Shown here piece by piece: positions 24,421 to 25,523 of a stretch of DNA of 25,523 bases; within the stretch, counting starts at the first letter, position 1, and each line of letters starts with the position of its first letter. This DNA is from CAKVLS01 sp045638465 (GTDB lineage: Bacteria; Bacillota; Clostridia; Christensenellales; UBA1242). The DNA is taken from contig JAZUBK010000053.1 of the NCBI GenBank assembly GCA_045638465.1, positions 1 to 25,523 of the forward strand, read 5' to 3'. A program made the translations under genes and the position numbers. The notes below the pieces were generated by a model. It worked only from the letters and a program-made list of their open reading frames with translations, had not been told where the DNA came from and searched no databases.

Positions 24421-25308
24421 ATGGATAAATTATTGCTTGAGCAATTTTCAAAACCAATAAACGATGCAGAAGTTCAAGAGTTTTATAATGACTATGCTTT
24501 GCCAATTATCTGTTCAGCACTAGATACCGTTTCTAAAAAGATTGAACTTATCAATCCAGAAACGATTAAAATTTTCCCTATGGGCGAATACACAAACAAA
24601 ACCGCTATTGACGAAACAGGTGGCGAAATAGAAATAGTTGTTGCGTCATCAAACCCTCAACTTCAAATTTCAAACAACACTTATCAAAAAGAATATAATA
24701 ACGCATCAAAAAAAGAAAAATCTCAAGTAAATATCAAAAATACATCAGAAGAAATAGTCAAAGCACTATTTAACGCTTTGATCCAAGAGTTTAGCGCTCA
24801 AACATCTCTAGTTCTATACGCATACGGAATCAAAGTACTATGCAAAGAAGAATTAGGATTTAATATGCTAATCAGATTTGCAACATTTAACGAAGGCGAC
24901 GAAGACTTTGTATTATCATTTTGGAATACCATTGCAAAAAGAACTGAAGCTATAAAAGTATTTGAATATGCCGAACTTATCGAAGAAAAAGACAACGAAA
25001 CAAAGGGTAACTATTCTCATATGGTTAGAGTTTTAAAAAGTTGTCGTAAAACTATGCTTGCAAACAAATGGATATCTGCAAACTCAACAACAAGATATCT
25101 TATAGAAGCCTTAGTGTATAATATTCCTACAAAATTATTAAAAGGCAACAATTTTGAAGAAGTTTATACAAAATCAATGATATATCTTCAAAACTGTCCA
25201 CTTACAAAATTCAAATCATTTGACGGAAAAGATATTAATAAGTGTCAACTTATAAGAACAAGCTATTCAACACTAAAGACATTTTTGAACTATCTAAATA
25301 GACTATAA
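24421..25308 (+). CDS. Nucleotidyltransferase-like protein (CD-NTase/pol-beta fold) with altered catalytic motif
   Basis: Unnamed 295-residue soluble protein. I infer a nucleotidyltransferase fold from two segments. Residues 52-74 show the G[GS]-x(9-13)-Dx[DE] layout as MGEYTNKTAID then GEIEIVV, with G55-E56 and E69-I-E71. Residues 190-206 (KDNETKGNYSHMVRVLK), with LIEALVYNIP (227-236), match the helical segment K-N-x2-T-x-G-N-Y-x3-VR-x-LK and LIE-x-L-x-N-x-P typical of CD-NTase/OAS-like enzymes. The Ser after Gly is Glu, DxD is ExE, and the third acidic position (around GFNMLIRFA, 146-154) has no Asp. Catalysis is therefore doubtful. ATG follows AAAAAGGA by eight bases, 20 bases after serS, so probably co-transcribed. 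A terminator follows. No effector, CARF/SAVED or phage gene is adjacent, so a CBASS operon is not indicated here. Function unknown. Confidence 0.6.
   Translation: MDKLLLEQFSKPINDAEVQEFYNDYALPIICSALDTVSKKIELINPETIKIFPMGEYTNKTAIDETGGEIEIVVASSNPQLQISNNTYQKEYNNASKKEKSQVNIKNTSEEIVKALFNALIQEFSAQTSLVLYAYGIKVLCKEELGFNMLIRFATFNEGDEDFVLSFWNTIAKRTEAIKVFEYAELIEEKDNETKGNYSHMVRVLKSCRKTMLANKWISANSTTRYLIEALVYNIPTKLLKGNNFEEVYTKSMIYLQNCPLTKFKSFDGKDINKCQLIRTSYSTLKTFLNYLNRL
24833..24847 (+). repeat. Copy of the GTACTATGCAAA repeat inside the nucleotidyltransferase-like gene
   Basis: AAGTACTATGCAAAG; the first 14 bases equal those of the intergenic copy at 25381. In frame it encodes V-L-C-K, as in serS. Confidence 0.45.
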
Positions 25309-25315
25309 ACCTACA

Positions 25316-25341
25316 AAGAGCCCTAAAAATAGGGCTTTTTT
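25316..25341 (+). terminator. Terminator of the serS operon
   Basis: Perfect stem AGCCCTA (25319-25325) with TAGGGCT (25330-25336), loop AAAA, T6 tail. It lies eight bases after the stop. Confidence 0.9.
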
Positions 25342-25342
25342 G

Positions 25343-25395
25343 CAGTACTATGCAAAATTGCAAACGTTTAGTACTATGCAAAGTACTATGCAAAA
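25343..25395 (+). repeat. Cluster of three direct GTACTATGCAAA repeats
   Basis: Copies at 25343-25357 (CAGTACTATGCAAAA), 25369-25382 (TAGTACTATGCAAA) and 25381-25395 (AAGTACTATGCAAAA), the last two overlapping by two bases; starts are 26 and 12 bases apart. The cluster begins directly after the terminator T run. An extra TGCAAA occurs at 25359-25364. All copies are on the + strand. Where two abut, TGCAAAGTACTATGCA (25377-25392) forms a near-perfect palindrome, as an operator would. Confidence 0.8.
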
Positions 25396-25523
25396 TTATT
25401 ACATACCAACATATAAATAAATCAACAAAAATGTATCATTACCAAGCAATTACTATAAATCAAGTCATACATATTAGAAATAATAAAACATTACACATTA
25501 AAAAATAACAACTATTGATATTC
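25396..25523. other. AT-rich non-coding tail to the window edge
   Basis: About 128 bases with very low GC, no open frame of note, no terminator-like hairpin and no well-spaced promoter on either strand. It may be the upstream region of a gene outside the window. Confidence 0.5.

Noticed and set aside
24421..25308. CBASS or other anti-phage operon
   Set aside because: The catalytic motif is altered and no effector, ubiquitin-like or HORMA-type gene is adjacent in the window; the neighbour is serS.
25343..25395. CRISPR array or tandem satellite
   Set aside because: There are only three short units with unequal spacing, partly overlapping, with no unique spacers and no cas genes.

Overview
The window is AT-rich, gene-dense and almost entirely housekeeping. 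Gene content and order point to a low-GC Gram-positive bacterium (Bacillota, Clostridia-like or a related uncultured lineage). The order pnp, ylxY, M16 peptidase, ftsK/spoIIIE, rimO, pgsA, cinA, recA, miaB, mutS, mutL, miaA, ynbB-like lyase, lexA closely follows the Bacillus/Clostridium arrangement. Several genes that often sit inside this block (dipicolinate synthase genes, rny, ymdB, spoVS, cotE, hfq) are absent. The code is standard: Trp is TGG, and all 18 genes stop at TAA (16) or TAG (2). I see no rRNA, tRNA, CRISPR array, insertion sequence or prophage.

Layout. Positions 1-956 hold the 3' end of pnp. Next come a YlxY-type deacetylase-fold protein (1072-1806), an M16 peptidase (1950-3221) and an FtsK/SpoIIIE translocase (3356-6400), each separated from its neighbour by a terminator. 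ftsK leads a tight run of rimO, pgsA, cinA and recA (to 10654), with TAATG stop/start overlaps and a separate recA promoter inside the end of cinA. A class A penicillin-binding protein (10789-13026) is read in the opposite direction and shares a bidirectional terminator with recA. A second operon, miaB-mutS-mutL-miaA-ynbB (13118-21108), starts from a strong promoter that leaves almost no leader. Convergent to it are lexA (21235-21852) and a Xer-like tyrosine recombinase (21955-23007). Divergent from the recombinase is serS (23111-24400), followed by an unrecognised gene (24421-25308) and an AT-rich tail.

Functionally the genes cover RNA decay (PNPase), tRNA and ribosome modification (RimO, MiaB, MiaA), serine charging (SerRS), recombination, mismatch repair and SOS control (RecA, MutS, MutL, LexA), chromosome segregation and dimer resolution (FtsK with a Xer recombinase), phospholipid synthesis (PgsA) and cell-wall synthesis (PBP).

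Three observations stand out. First, the gene after serS looks like a nucleotidyltransferase of the CD-NTase/pol-beta type whose catalytic acidic motif is altered, so it may be a pseudoenzyme or sensor. Second, a short direct repeat with core GTACTATGCAAA occurs six times exactly, always on the + strand and only in the last 4.3 kb, clustering next to terminators. Third, miaB and the Xer gene have well-formed promoters placed so that the transcript should begin at or within three bases of the start codon, which suggests leaderless mRNAs. The CinA homologue has also lost the signatures of both of its domains.
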